Assembly (NCBI GenBank): GCA_903853385.1
Contig: CAINTJ010000111.1
Location: forward strand, 1-33,491
DNA from: an uncultured Gammaproteobacteria bacterium
Lineage (GTDB): Bacteria > Pseudomonadota > Gammaproteobacteria > Pseudomonadales > Pseudohongiellaceae
Length of the DNA: 33,491 nt
Direction of reading: 5' to 3'
The notes beneath the pieces are model-generated. The model saw only the letters and a list, made by a program, of their open reading frames with translations, had not been told where the DNA came from and ran no database searches. The position numbers were made by a program, and so were the translations under genes. Shown piece by piece: positions 23,720 through 31,767 of this stretch (positions are counted from its first letter, which is position 1; each line of letters opens with the position of its first letter).

Positions 23720-26700
23720 TTAGAAATTCATGGTTGCACTGAAGGACCAGCGACGGCCGACCAGATCGTCGAACGGGCTGAAGGTTCCGAAACCCTGACG
23801 TGGATCCCTGATGTCGTAGCCGCCGCGGCCCGGTTTGGTGTCAAGCAGGTTGTTGACGCTCAACGACAGGTTGACCGCACCGATGAGTGTGCTGCCCGTC
23901 AGGTTGAACAAGTTGCTGTCTTGGTAGCCTACCTGCAAGGGGTTCTTCTGCAGGAGGGGTGCGGTTGAACCATCAGCAGCACCAACGGTTGCGAAGCTCG
24001 TCGGTACGTCAGTGCCCTGGCGGTAGATCCAGGTCAAGGTCACACGATTGCGTCCCCACAGGTAGCTGAGGCCGGTGCTGGCACGCAGTGTGGAGGCCCC
24101 GTTGTAGCCGCCAAAGTCATCGATCTTGTCTGCGCCATAACGTTGGATCTGGCTGAGCAGGATGTTCATGTTGGTGTTGATCGACAGCGATCCAGGCAGT
24201 TTGCTGAAGCCAAGGTCTGTCAGCTGCGCAGTCCACCTCGCACTCACATCCACGCCTTTGATACGCAATTCGCCCTGGTTGCCCCACCGGTTGTACACAC
24301 GCACGATGCCACCAGTCGACGGGTCACGTTCGATCAGGTCACAGAATCCGTTGGGATCCTTGAGTGAGTAAGTCGGGTTCAAACCGTTGATGTTGAAGCA
24401 ACTGTTCACCACCAGGCCCGTTTGCTGCACTTCGATTGGATCAGACACTTTGGCATCGTACCAGTCCACTGTCGCCGTAATCTGTCTCAGCAACGCATGC
24501 TCGAACGGTGAGCGGAAGGCTGCACCCAAAGTCCAGGTGTCGCCTTTCTCGTTTTTCAAGTCGGCGTTACCGACGATAAGCGCGCCACCGGTAGCGCCGG
24601 GATTCCAGTTATTCGAATCATTCTGGAATTCCGAAGAATTGTTACCACCCCAGGCATTGATCTGGGCCGAGCACAACGATTGCAGCTTGGCACGCACAGC
24701 CGAATCGGTGGTGGGAAGATTGTTGTTGGTGGATCCAGCCACGGGGCCAGGGAAGGTGGCGGTGAGCGTGGCATCGGCGCGGCACGGGTCAACCGGGCCG
24801 GAAGCGAACTGGGCGCTGCCACTGGGGGTAGAAAACAGTTCCGACATGTTGGGGGCACGCTCGGCGCGGTTGAAGCCGCCACGAATGCGCATCCAATCCA
24901 CAGGTGCCCAACTGCCCAGGATTTTATAGGTATTAACCTCCTGGCCGGTGCTGTAATCCGAATAGCGTTCCCCCAGCTCCAGCTCCAGCGTCTTGATCAA
25001 GGGCTTGTCTTTCAGCAGCGGGATGAGCAACTCACCATAAGCCTCCTTGACCTGTACGCTTTGGTCGATTCGGCCCGAGGCAAATGCGCCCGGTGATGCA
25101 TCGGTGGTGTAATCGCGATCACGCAATGGATCCGGCTCAAATTGATACCAGTTGGTGCGATGCGTCAGACCCATGGAGGCACGCACTTCCCCGCCCGGCA
25201 AGTTCATCACGTGGCCCTGGGTGGTCAGTTCGAAAATGCGCTGGCTCATGGAGTTGCGGTCAAGCTCATTGGCCGAGATGGCGTCAATACAGTCGGGAGA
25301 AATTTTAAGGGTGGGGTCAAACGGATTCAGACCACTGGTACAAGTCAGGAACTTCGAGCTCACACCTGTTTCACTGTAGCCCTTGCCGTAGTTCGGCGCA
25401 GCGAGGATGCGGGCATAGGCAGCATTCGACATAAAGCCGTTGTACTTGGTCTGGGTCTGGGAATCACCGGTTGAGCCGTATAGATCCCAGGTCCAATCGG
25501 AAAGACCCACATCTCCGCGCAGACCAAAGGACACCTGATACAACTGTTCAGTGTTGCTGGTACCGCGCACCGGCAACAGACCAAGGCTCTGGTTTATCTG
25601 CCAGCCCGAGTTAGGACCGCACTTGGCCAGCGGCAATCCGGTATTGGGGTCGATGTTGACGATGTAGGCAGCACCGCTGGCGGGGTTGGTTTGCACGCCC
25701 TGGGTGCCGGGGGCCACGTTGGAGGCCAGTACATAGTCGTTACAGGCGTTCAAGCCACGGAACGGACTGCCGCCGGTAGCGGCGAGGTTGGAGACAGCCC
25801 GCGACTCGAGCAGAGTGCGCAACTGCGCTGGAACCGGGAACGCCTGCCCCATGGTACAGCCACCAACCGGACCGCAGTTGGTGCCGCGCGTGCCGCCTGC
25901 AAGAAAGTCGGGTTTGGTCTGTCCGTACACCTGGCCGACACCCGGCGCAATAATTACCGACGGCATATAGATCGCATCGCCACCTTGTGAAGTATGGAAC
26001 GGAATCACAGCATTGAAACCGTTGCCGATTGCCGGAGCCGGTTCACGCCGGGTTTCGGTATTCGACGAGGCAAAGTGGAAGTCGCCATAAGCCTGGAGGT
26101 GGTCAGTGAAATCGAAGGTGGCGCGACCGAACAGGTTGTAGGCATCACGTGGGCTGGACAGCCAGCGTCCATAATCAACCCGGTCGACCGTGGGGGTGCA
26201 GGGCTGGCCAGCGAACTTCGTAGAGTTGGAGGCTGCAACACCCGATGTGGGAGCCAGGTAGGTACACCTGATTTCGTTGGGACTCGCTTCGCTGGCAACC
26301 GCAGACGACTTGTAACCCTGGGGACCGTAATAGAGCGAGGAAGCACCAGCGCCAGTGGAGGAACTGCGCGTATAGATACTGCCGTCCGAGTTGAAGTTGG
26401 CGCTATTGATCGAGAGGTTGGTGGGAGTCACGCAAGTCAATTGCACGCCGGTAGTGGCATCCACGCAGTTACGATTAGCAAACACCTGGTTGATTGCTGT
26501 CTGACTGGGCGCGTTGCCGCTCCACGTTTTCGTCAGTGCGTTGAAAAGCCCACCTGTAGCAGTAGTAAAGCCATAGGACGGATCCTGCGAGAAAATGTAG
26601 TTGCCGGAGTTGGAATATGGCGATTCCATTACTTCGTTGAAAAAGTCACGATTATTCCACAGCGCTGATTCTCGCTTGCTGTACTCAATGCCGATCATGA

Positions 26701-27469
26701 CGTGGGCCCTGCCGTCAGCGCCGCCCGCCCCTACCAGAGTTCCCAACTGGTATTCCTGGCCGTCGCCAACTTCATTGACGCCGCCTTTTACCCGCACTTC
26801 CATGCCTTCAAATTTGTCGCGGAATTTGATGTTGGTGACACCGGCCAGCGCGTCAGCACCGTAAACGGCCGAAGCACCACCGGTAATGACTTCCATGCCG
26901 CCGATCGCAATCGAGGGAATGGAGTTGAGATCCACCGTCATCGACGCGTTGACCGGCATCGCGCGATGGCCGTCGAGCAAGGTCAGCGAACGGTTGGCAC
27001 CCAGGCCGCGCAAGTTGACGTTGGCAGCACCCGGCACCACGACGCCAATGACGCCTGCGTTATCGGGCAACAAGCCGGAGTTGAACATATCCCCTGAACC
27101 GCGACCGCCATCAAGGCCGTTGGCACCCTGCAGACTGGTGACAGCACCACTGCTCATGCCGGCGCCGCCTGCCATGAACTGCGGCAGCTCGTTGAGGGCC
27201 TGTTCGACCGAAATAAAGGCACTGTCTTCGAGTTGTTGCTTGTCGATCGTCATCAGTGGGCTGTTGGTTTCCAGGTCACGGCGTACGATACGCGAACCTG
27301 TGACTACCACTTCGTCGATTTCGGCCTTTTTGGTAGTGACTGCAGCTGCTTGCTGTTGTGCTGCGGCCATTGGAGCGTAACCTGCTACGAACGACGTACC
27401 AATAATCGCCGCTACTGCCCCTCTCAAAAGGTTTTTCCTACTTGGGAATACATTATAGTTCTTCTTCAT
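23720..27469 (-). CDS. Large TonB-dependent outer-membrane receptor
   Basis: A 1249-residue TonB-dependent receptor that imports a scarce ligand across the outer membrane using TonB-ExbBD energy. It has an extended signal peptide (residues about 1-37, RGAVAAIIGTSFVAGYAPMAAA), a TonB box EIDEVVVTGSRI (50-61), a plug domain (SFVEQAL-type EQALNELPQF, NVNLRGLGANRSLTLLDGHR, IERI-type SIAIGGMEVITGGASAVYGADA) and a long beta-barrel ending with a terminal Phe (WSFSATMNF). The size and the extended leader resemble the big receptors of oligotrophic proteobacteria that take up saccharides or other organics. The extracellular loops contain several Cys pairs. AGGGAG stands before the ATG. There is no sigma/anti-sigma pair and no N-terminal signalling domain. 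The Sel1-2OG oxygenase gene lies 217 bp upstream on the same strand. Ligand unknown. Confidence 0.93.
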   Translation of the reverse strand: MKKNYNVFPSRKNLLRGAVAAIIGTSFVAGYAPMAAAQQQAAAVTTKKAEIDEVVVTGSRIVRRDLETNSPLMTIDKQQLEDSAFISVEQALNELPQFMAGGAGMSSGAVTSLQGANGLDGGRGSGDMFNSGLLPDNAGVIGVVVPGAANVNLRGLGANRSLTLLDGHRAMPVNASMTVDLNSIPSIAIGGMEVITGGASAVYGADALAGVTNIKFRDKFEGMEVRVKGGVNEVGDGQEYQLGTLVGAGGADGRAHVMIGIEYSKRESALWNNRDFFNEVMESPYSNSGNYIFSQDPSYGFTTATGGLFNALTKTWSGNAPSQTAINQVFANRNCVDATTGVQLTCVTPTNLSINSANFNSDGSIYTRSSSTGAGASSLYYGPQGYKSSAVASEASPNEIRCTYLAPTSGVAASNSTKFAGQPCTPTVDRVDYGRWLSSPRDAYNLFGRATFDFTDHLQAYGDFHFASSNTETRREPAPAIGNGFNAVIPFHTSQGGDAIYMPSVIIAPGVGQVYGQTKPDFLAGGTRGTNCGPVGGCTMGQAFPVPAQLRTLLESRAVSNLAATGGSPFRGLNACNDYVLASNVAPGTQGVQTNPASGAAYIVNIDPNTGLPLAKCGPNSGWQINQSLGLLPVRGTSNTEQLYQVSFGLRGDVGLSDWTWDLYGSTGDSQTQTKYNGFMSNAAYARILAAPNYGKGYSETGVSSKFLTCTSGLNPFDPTLKISPDCIDAISANELDRNSMSQRIFELTTQGHVMNLPGGEVRASMGLTHRTNWYQFEPDPLRDRDYTTDASPGAFASGRIDQSVQVKEAYGELLIPLLKDKPLIKTLELELGERYSDYSTGQEVNTYKILGSWAPVDWMRIRGGFNRAERAPNMSELFSTPSGSAQFASGPVDPCRADATLTATFPGPVAGSTNNNLPTTDSAVRAKLQSLCSAQINAWGGNNSSEFQNDSNNWNPGATGGALIVGNADLKNEKGDTWTLGAAFRSPFEHALLRQITATVDWYDAKVSDPIEVQQTGLVVNSCFNINGLNPTYSLKDPNGFCDLIERDPSTGGIVRVYNRWGNQGELRIKGVDVSARWTAQLTDLGFSKLPGSLSINTNMNILLSQIQRYGADKIDDFGGYNGASTLRASTGLSYLWGRNRVTLTWIYRQGTDVPTSFATVGAADGSTAPLLQKNPLQVGYQDSNLFNLTGSTLIGAVNLSLSVNNLLDTKPGRGGYDIRDPRQGFGTFSPFDDLVGRRWSFSATMNF

Positions 27470-27644
27470 TCGGCATCTCCCTTCGTGGTTTGGTTTGATA
27501 ATTCTACTGATGGTGAATCCTGTTCTAATGTTGATAAAAAATTACAGCCGTCCGCCCTTCCTGCAAGAGCTGCCACTGAAATGGCATGCACTTGGTCAAA
27601 AGCGAGTCTGGATTATTATTCGGCTTAATTGAAACTGTCTACCT

Positions 27645-27679
27645 AACTGGAACGTTTAAGTAATAACAGTTCCGTTTTT
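27645..27679. terminator. Hairpin between oxygenase and TonB-receptor genes
   Basis: AAC-T-GGAAC (27645-27653) pairs with GTTCCGTT (27669-27676) as an 8-bp stem with one bulged T, and TTT follows on the plus strand. It lies just past the stop of the oxygenase gene. In the direction of that gene no U-run follows, so its role as a terminator is weakly supported. Confidence 0.3.
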
Positions 27680-27686
27680 GACCAGT

Positions 27687-28718
27687 TCAGGGGCGCAGGC
27701 GCTTGCTGACGATGAATTGGGAAATGATCCACTTCTCGCCTCGCTTGGGCGGCGAGCCGGTATGCAGCATGCGCCGGTCCGGAGAGAGATCGGCGTGGGC
27801 ATTGATGAAATACAACCCACTGCCGGCCTTGCCACTATTGGCGATATTCAATTCCGGGAAAGTGGTCTCCCCACCGTCGTAGTCGTCATTCAGGTAGAGC
27901 AGGAAGGTCACCATGCGCTGCCCGAGCAGCCGGATTTGTCCAGCATAATCAGAGGCTTTGGCATCGATGAAATCGAAATGCGGCTTGATCTGCTGGCCGA
28001 CCTCATAGTGCAGGATTGACGGCGCCTCGAAATGCTGGATGGGATAGCCACAAGTCTGGGACATGCGTGCCTGCACGAGGAACTGCACCACGTCAAAAGT
28101 CGCATAATCAAACGCAGCCAGGGTATTGGTGCGCATCTCGTGGAGTTCGTCCTTGCGGCTGATTGAGTCGTACACCAGCGCCGGCCCGAGCCGACCCTGT
28201 GCGCGGCTGATCAGCCAGTTGCAGACGGACACAGGCGCGAGCACTGGCACACGATGCACGTTCTCATGCAGCTGGTCTGTGCCCGCAGGCTGGAGCCAGT
28301 AGTGCAGCGGAACCCGTTCCGCCATTTGCTGCCATTGTGCGGCGGGGGCAGCGGCTGGCTGCAGGCATACTATCTGGCCACGTGCGGAGGCATCGCCCGC
28401 AGTAGCCGCCTGGCCCAGCAAGCGCAACGCCTGCTGCCAGTCCTGCTGCACATAGGCACCTGCCGCCGTCAGCGCTGCAATACGGGCCAGTGCGCGCGCT
28501 TCACCGGCTTTGGCGGCCTCCTCCAGAAAGTACAGCGCATGCTTCGGACTCTTGGGAGCGCGGTCACCGATCAGCAGCCGATGGGCCAACTCGGTCATGG
28601 CGACGTGGTCGCCCTGCAAACTGGCTTGTTTGAGCGCCTCCATGGCTTCGGCATAGCGGCCGGCTTCGTCAAAAACGCGGGCGGCTTCGATACCGGCAGA
28701 ACCCAGCGCCCCCTTCAT
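27687..28718 (-). CDS. Sel1-repeat / 2OG-Fe(II) oxygenase (prolyl-4-hydroxylase-like) fusion
   Basis: A 343-residue cytoplasmic protein in two parts. Residues about 8-120 form Sel1/TPR-like helical repeats (EALKQASLQGDHVAMTELAHRL, ALYFLEEAAKAGEARALARIA, ALRLLGQAATAGDASARGQI). Residues about 160-338 are a 2-oxoglutarate and Fe(II)-dependent dioxygenase of prolyl-4-hydroxylase type, with iron ligands His247 and Asp249 (IKPHFDFI), His319 (MLHTGSPP) and the 2OG-binding Lys329 (RGEKWIISQF), plus the family motif DGGETTFPEL (281-290). It should hydroxylate a protein or small molecule. The ATG at 28718 is preferred to a TTG just before; AAAGGAA lies 7 bp upstream. It is on the same strand as, and upstream of, the TonB receptor gene. 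The target is unknown. Confidence 0.87.
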   Translation of the reverse strand: MKGALGSAGIEAARVFDEAGRYAEAMEALKQASLQGDHVAMTELAHRLLIGDRAPKSPKHALYFLEEAAKAGEARALARIAALTAAGAYVQQDWQQALRLLGQAATAGDASARGQIVCLQPAAAPAAQWQQMAERVPLHYWLQPAGTDQLHENVHRVPVLAPVSVCNWLISRAQGRLGPALVYDSISRKDELHEMRTNTLAAFDYATFDVVQFLVQARMSQTCGYPIQHFEAPSILHYEVGQQIKPHFDFIDAKASDYAGQIRLLGQRMVTFLLYLNDDYDGGETTFPELNIANSGKAGSGLYFINAHADLSPDRRMLHTGSPPKRGEKWIISQFIVSKRLRP

Positions 28719-28884
28719 CAATATTTCCTTTCAATAATGAATATATTTAAAGGTATTTTCTGCATGTTACTTGCTGCCAGGTAGTTTGCGATATTTTGCT
28801 GTGCTCAGGATAAGCCGGAGTCCAGCAAACATAAAGCCCGGCATCCTTTCAAGCAATTAGCCGACGGGATTCCCGCGTACGAGG

Positions 28885-29538
28885 TTAACCCGGCTTATGC
28901 AGCAGGAATTCTGCTACTTCCAGCATTGCTGCATGGGTGGGCACGGTTTCGCGCACATAGACCAGATATTTGCCGTTCACCAGCAGGGCCGGCACGCTTG
29001 GCACATGCAGCGCTTTCATCGCGTCTTCATAGGTGCGCATGGTCTCGTCAATAGCGGTTGAGTGCCAGGCAACGGCAAACCGGTCAGCGGCAACGCCATT
29101 GCCGGCAAAAAACAATTGTGCCGCCCCTTCGTTTACCAGATTGTTATGCTGCAGCTGGATAGCGTCGAAAATCGGCTTGTGCAGTTGGCTGCCCAGTCCC
29201 AGGCTCTGCGCCACAAAATAGATGCGGGCATGCTGACGCGAGATCGGAGTCCATATCATCGGACTGCGTGAGAAATTGATGGTGTCGCCATGACTGGCAA
29301 CCCAGGCAGCGAGTACGGCATCGAATTCAAAACAGTGCGGACAGCCGTACCAGAAAATCTCGGTGACATTCGGCTTGTCTGCGCTGCCTTGCCACTGCGG
29401 CACTGCCGGCACGCCTGGCACCAGCCGATAGTGGGTTCCATTCAGATATTTTTCTACCTGCGCGCTGGCAAGGCTGCAGGCGCTCAATGCCAGTATCAAC
29501 GCCAACACACGGTACTGCAGTGATCGCAACCAGCTCAT
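28885..29538 (-). CDS. dsbA: DsbA-family thiol:disulfide oxidoreductase
   Basis: A 217-residue thioredoxin-fold protein that introduces disulfide bonds into exported proteins. The active site is CPHC (C66-C69) in IFWYGCPHCFEF, and the conserved cis-proline segment is VPSVPALLVNGKYLV. The insert of alpha-helices between them fits DsbA. The N-terminal signal LALILALSACSLASAQ contains both a lipobox-like LSAC (Cys21) and a signal peptidase I site (ASA-Q), so it may be either a lipoprotein or a soluble periplasmic protein. GAGGAAA precedes the ATG. It lies 96 bp downstream of the citrate synthase gene and 166 bp upstream of the oxygenase gene, all on the same strand. The TonB receptor nearby has several Cys pairs that could be substrates. 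Confidence 0.92.
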   Translation of the reverse strand: MSWLRSLQYRVLALILALSACSLASAQVEKYLNGTHYRLVPGVPAVPQWQGSADKPNVTEIFWYGCPHCFEFDAVLAAWVASHGDTINFSRSPMIWTPISRQHARIYFVAQSLGLGSQLHKPIFDAIQLQHNNLVNEGAAQLFFAGNGVAADRFAVAWHSTAIDETMRTYEDAMKALHVPSVPALLVNGKYLVYVRETVPTHAAMLEVAEFLLHKPG

Positions 29539-29633
29539 GTCAGCTTTCCTCGAATTGCCGGATTTACAACACGGGGCACACTTTATCTGCCGTCTCTATA
29601 TACAGCCAAACACCCTGAGTATTACCGCCTCAC

Positions 29634-30755
29634 TTAGCAATCCTGGTGATGCGGCCCCACATAACGAGCCCGGGGACGAATCAGCACACTGTGCTGGCTG
29701 AACTCAAGGAAGTGGGCAATGTAGCCATACACACGCGCCATCGCAAACACTGCCGTGTAGTAATGCGGCGGAATGCCCAGTTGGTTGAAAACGGCGCCTT
29801 TGTAGAATTCGACATTGGCCCAGATCTCTTTGCCCTTCTTGCGAAACTCATCAGCACACGCCGCTTCCACTGCCACCAGCACCTCCAGCAGCCGCTGGGC
29901 TTCGCCCTCGCGACACAACTCGAGCGCCATCGGCTTGAGAATGCGGGCGCGTGGATCCACCACCCGGTATTCACGATGGCCCATGCCCATGATCTTTTCC
30001 TTGCGCGCCAGCACCTGCGCCACCCATTGCGCGGCTTTGGCCGGATCACCAATGGCTTTTGCCATTTCCATGGCCGCCTGATCAGCGCCGCCATGCAGAC
30101 GACCATACAAAGTACCAATCGCGGCCGAGATGCTGGACTGGATTGGAGCCAGCGTACTTGCACATACGCGACCGGCAAACGTACCCGCGTTGAAACTGTG
30201 TTCCATTTGCAGAATCTGCGTTACATCGAGGGTCTGCACTTGCTCGTGAGTGGGGGCCTGGCCATTGAACATCGTCAGGAAATTTTCATGGAAACCCGCG
30301 TCAACCCGGGCGGGCAAGGGTTCATGCCCAAGCTCCAGCTGGCGCCAGGCCGCCAGCAGCGACGGCAACTTGGCAGCAATCAGCAAGCCGGACTGGGCTG
30401 CCTCACTCATGCCCGCAAGCGCGAGCTGTGGTGTCAACGTCAACAGCGGCACCATGCCTTGCAACATCAGCATCGGGTGCAGAGTGCGTGGCAATTGTTT
30501 GAGCAACGCCAGCTCGCCAGGCAAGAGCTGGCTGTGCATGGCCATTGCCGCCCGCAGGGAAGCTTGCTGGCCGGCATCGGGCCAGTCACCAAACACTACC
30601 AGTGCTACCACACGCCAGAACGGCTGCTTGACCAGGCTTTCGATCGGATAGCCACGGTAGCTGAGCAAGCCCTGGTCGCCCTGGACATCGGAAATGGCGG
30701 TCTCACCTACCACTACACCGGCAAGATCTGCCGAAAACACTGTTTCATTGGACAT
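29634..30755 (-). CDS. Citrate synthase / 2-methylcitrate synthase homologue
   Basis: A 373-residue citrate-synthase-fold enzyme, expected to condense an acyl-CoA (acetyl or propionyl) with oxaloacetate. Recognised blocks are LLSYRGYPIESL, QMEHSFNAGTFAGRV (about 183-196), GRLHGGADQAAMEM (218-231, substrate-binding His221), KEKIMGMGHREYRVVDPRA with catalytic His260, and ANVEFYKGAVFNQLGIP. In the last block the usual catalytic Asp of NVDFY is Glu316. SVLIRPRARYVGP supplies the C-terminal arginines. Some homologues that I recall as citrate/methylcitrate synthases have NVE here, so the enzyme need not be dead. The ATG at 30755 has AAGG 7 bp upstream; a GTG at 30788 is less likely. It is divergent from a LysR gene and there are no prpB, prpD or acnB genes alongside. 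Confidence 0.88.
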   Translation of the reverse strand: MSNETVFSADLAGVVVGETAISDVQGDQGLLSYRGYPIESLVKQPFWRVVALVVFGDWPDAGQQASLRAAMAMHSQLLPGELALLKQLPRTLHPMLMLQGMVPLLTLTPQLALAGMSEAAQSGLLIAAKLPSLLAAWRQLELGHEPLPARVDAGFHENFLTMFNGQAPTHEQVQTLDVTQILQMEHSFNAGTFAGRVCASTLAPIQSSISAAIGTLYGRLHGGADQAAMEMAKAIGDPAKAAQWVAQVLARKEKIMGMGHREYRVVDPRARILKPMALELCREGEAQRLLEVLVAVEAACADEFRKKGKEIWANVEFYKGAVFNQLGIPPHYYTAVFAMARVYGYIAHFLEFSQHSVLIRPRARYVGPHHQDC

Positions 30756-30827
30756 CACAACACCTTCATTCCTGGCGAAATTAGCCACAGTATAGGAATC
30801 CGCCTAGAATCAGCATAGTTAATATTG

Positions 30828-30853
30828 CTAATGGTTTGATTAGAACTGCTAAT
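30828..30853. promoter_or_regulatory. Probable LysR operator with three half-sites
   Basis: In the 109 bp between the divergent citrate synthase and LysR genes, CTAAT (30828-30832), ATTAG (30839-30843) and CTAAT (30849-30853) alternate in orientation, spaced 6 and 5 bp, ending 11 bp before the LysR ATG. Overlapping inverted half-sites in a divergent intergenic region are typical of LysR binding and would allow control of both genes. Confidence 0.5.
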
Positions 30854-30864
30854 GTGAGCAACTT

Positions 30865-31767
30865 ATGCGACTGGAACATGCCGAGCTGAAAACTTTCCAG
30901 GCCGTGGTCGAAGCCAATGGCTTCAACCGTGCGGCCGACCGTCTGCATGTTACCCAGTCAGCGGTAAGCCAGACCATTGCCAGCCTCGAAGCCAAGCTGG
31001 ATGTGATGCTGATCAAGCGTGGACGCCAGCTCAAACTCACCGATGCCGGCCGGCGTCTGCTGGATCATGCCAACACCATGCTGCAGCAGGAACAGCAGAC
31101 GATCGAAGACATCAATCAGCTCAAACGCAGTGAGCGGCACACACTGAATCTGGCGATCAACAGCACCATCAACCGTTTTTACGCGCCGCAGCTGCTCAGC
31201 AAATTCAGCAGGCTGCGTGCTGATACACTCATCAAGGTGACAGAACTGCCGAGTCGCAATCTCATCTATGCCATCCTGTCAGGCCAGGCTGATCTGGCCA
31301 TCGGCCCGTTCCAGAAATACATGGATGCCTTCACCACCGTACCGCTCTACCGCGAAAACCGTCATCTGGTCATCAGTCCCAATCATCCGATGTTTGCTGC
31401 AGTCTGCAAGGCGCCGCAAAAATATCTGCATGACTGCATTCTGATCACCTCGTTTCTCGACACACCGGAACTGCGCCCTTCGCAACAGCGTATGCGTGAT
31501 CGCTTCCATGCAGTATGGGAAATCTCCAGCCTGAGTTTGCGCATAAATCTGGTGGAACAGGGCCTGGGGGTTTCATTCATCGACAGCAAGCTGCTGGAGG
31601 AACATCCTTTGTGCAGCGCTTTTGCACTGATCGCAGGCTTGCCGTTCTCGACTATCGAACGGCAGGTGGGGCTGTATTACAAATCGGGGCGCCACCTGAA
31701 TCCTGCCCATGAAACCCTGATCACTCTGTGTCGTGAATTATGGGTGTCCGGACTAGCGAACCGGTAG
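30865..31767 (+). CDS. LysR-family transcriptional regulator
   Basis: A 300-residue LysR-type regulator. The winged helix-turn-helix covers about residues 1-65: ELKTFQAVVEANGFNRAADRLHVTQSAVSQTIASLEAKLDVMLI, followed by RGRQLKLTDAGRRLL and a linker helix. Residues about 92-290 form the two-lobed effector domain (NLAINSTINRFYAPQLLSKF; LSGQADLAIGPF). It starts with ATG at 30865; the ribosome-binding site is weak. It is transcribed divergently from the citrate synthase homologue, and repeated CTAAT/ATTAG sites lie between, so that gene is the likely target, with a metabolite of the same pathway as effector. Its 3' end overlaps the convergent sulfurtransferase gene by 47 bp. Confidence 0.93.
   Translation: MRLEHAELKTFQAVVEANGFNRAADRLHVTQSAVSQTIASLEAKLDVMLIKRGRQLKLTDAGRRLLDHANTMLQQEQQTIEDINQLKRSERHTLNLAINSTINRFYAPQLLSKFSRLRADTLIKVTELPSRNLIYAILSGQADLAIGPFQKYMDAFTTVPLYRENRHLVISPNHPMFAAVCKAPQKYLHDCILITSFLDTPELRPSQQRMRDRFHAVWEISSLSLRINLVEQGLGVSFIDSKLLEEHPLCSAFALIAGLPFSTIERQVGLYYKSGRHLNPAHETLITLCRELWVSGLANR

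Noticed and set aside
27585-27600. Small palindrome TGCCA-N6-TGGCA (region approximate) in the leader region of the TonB receptor gene
   Set aside because: Five-bp arms with a 6-bp spacer occur often by chance and no promoter boxes are aligned with it.
29646-30818. A 390-codon open frame on the plus strand opposite the citrate synthase gene
   Set aside because: It is the antisense shadow of a clear family member; its protein is rich in His, Gln and Arg with no family pattern or ribosome-binding site.
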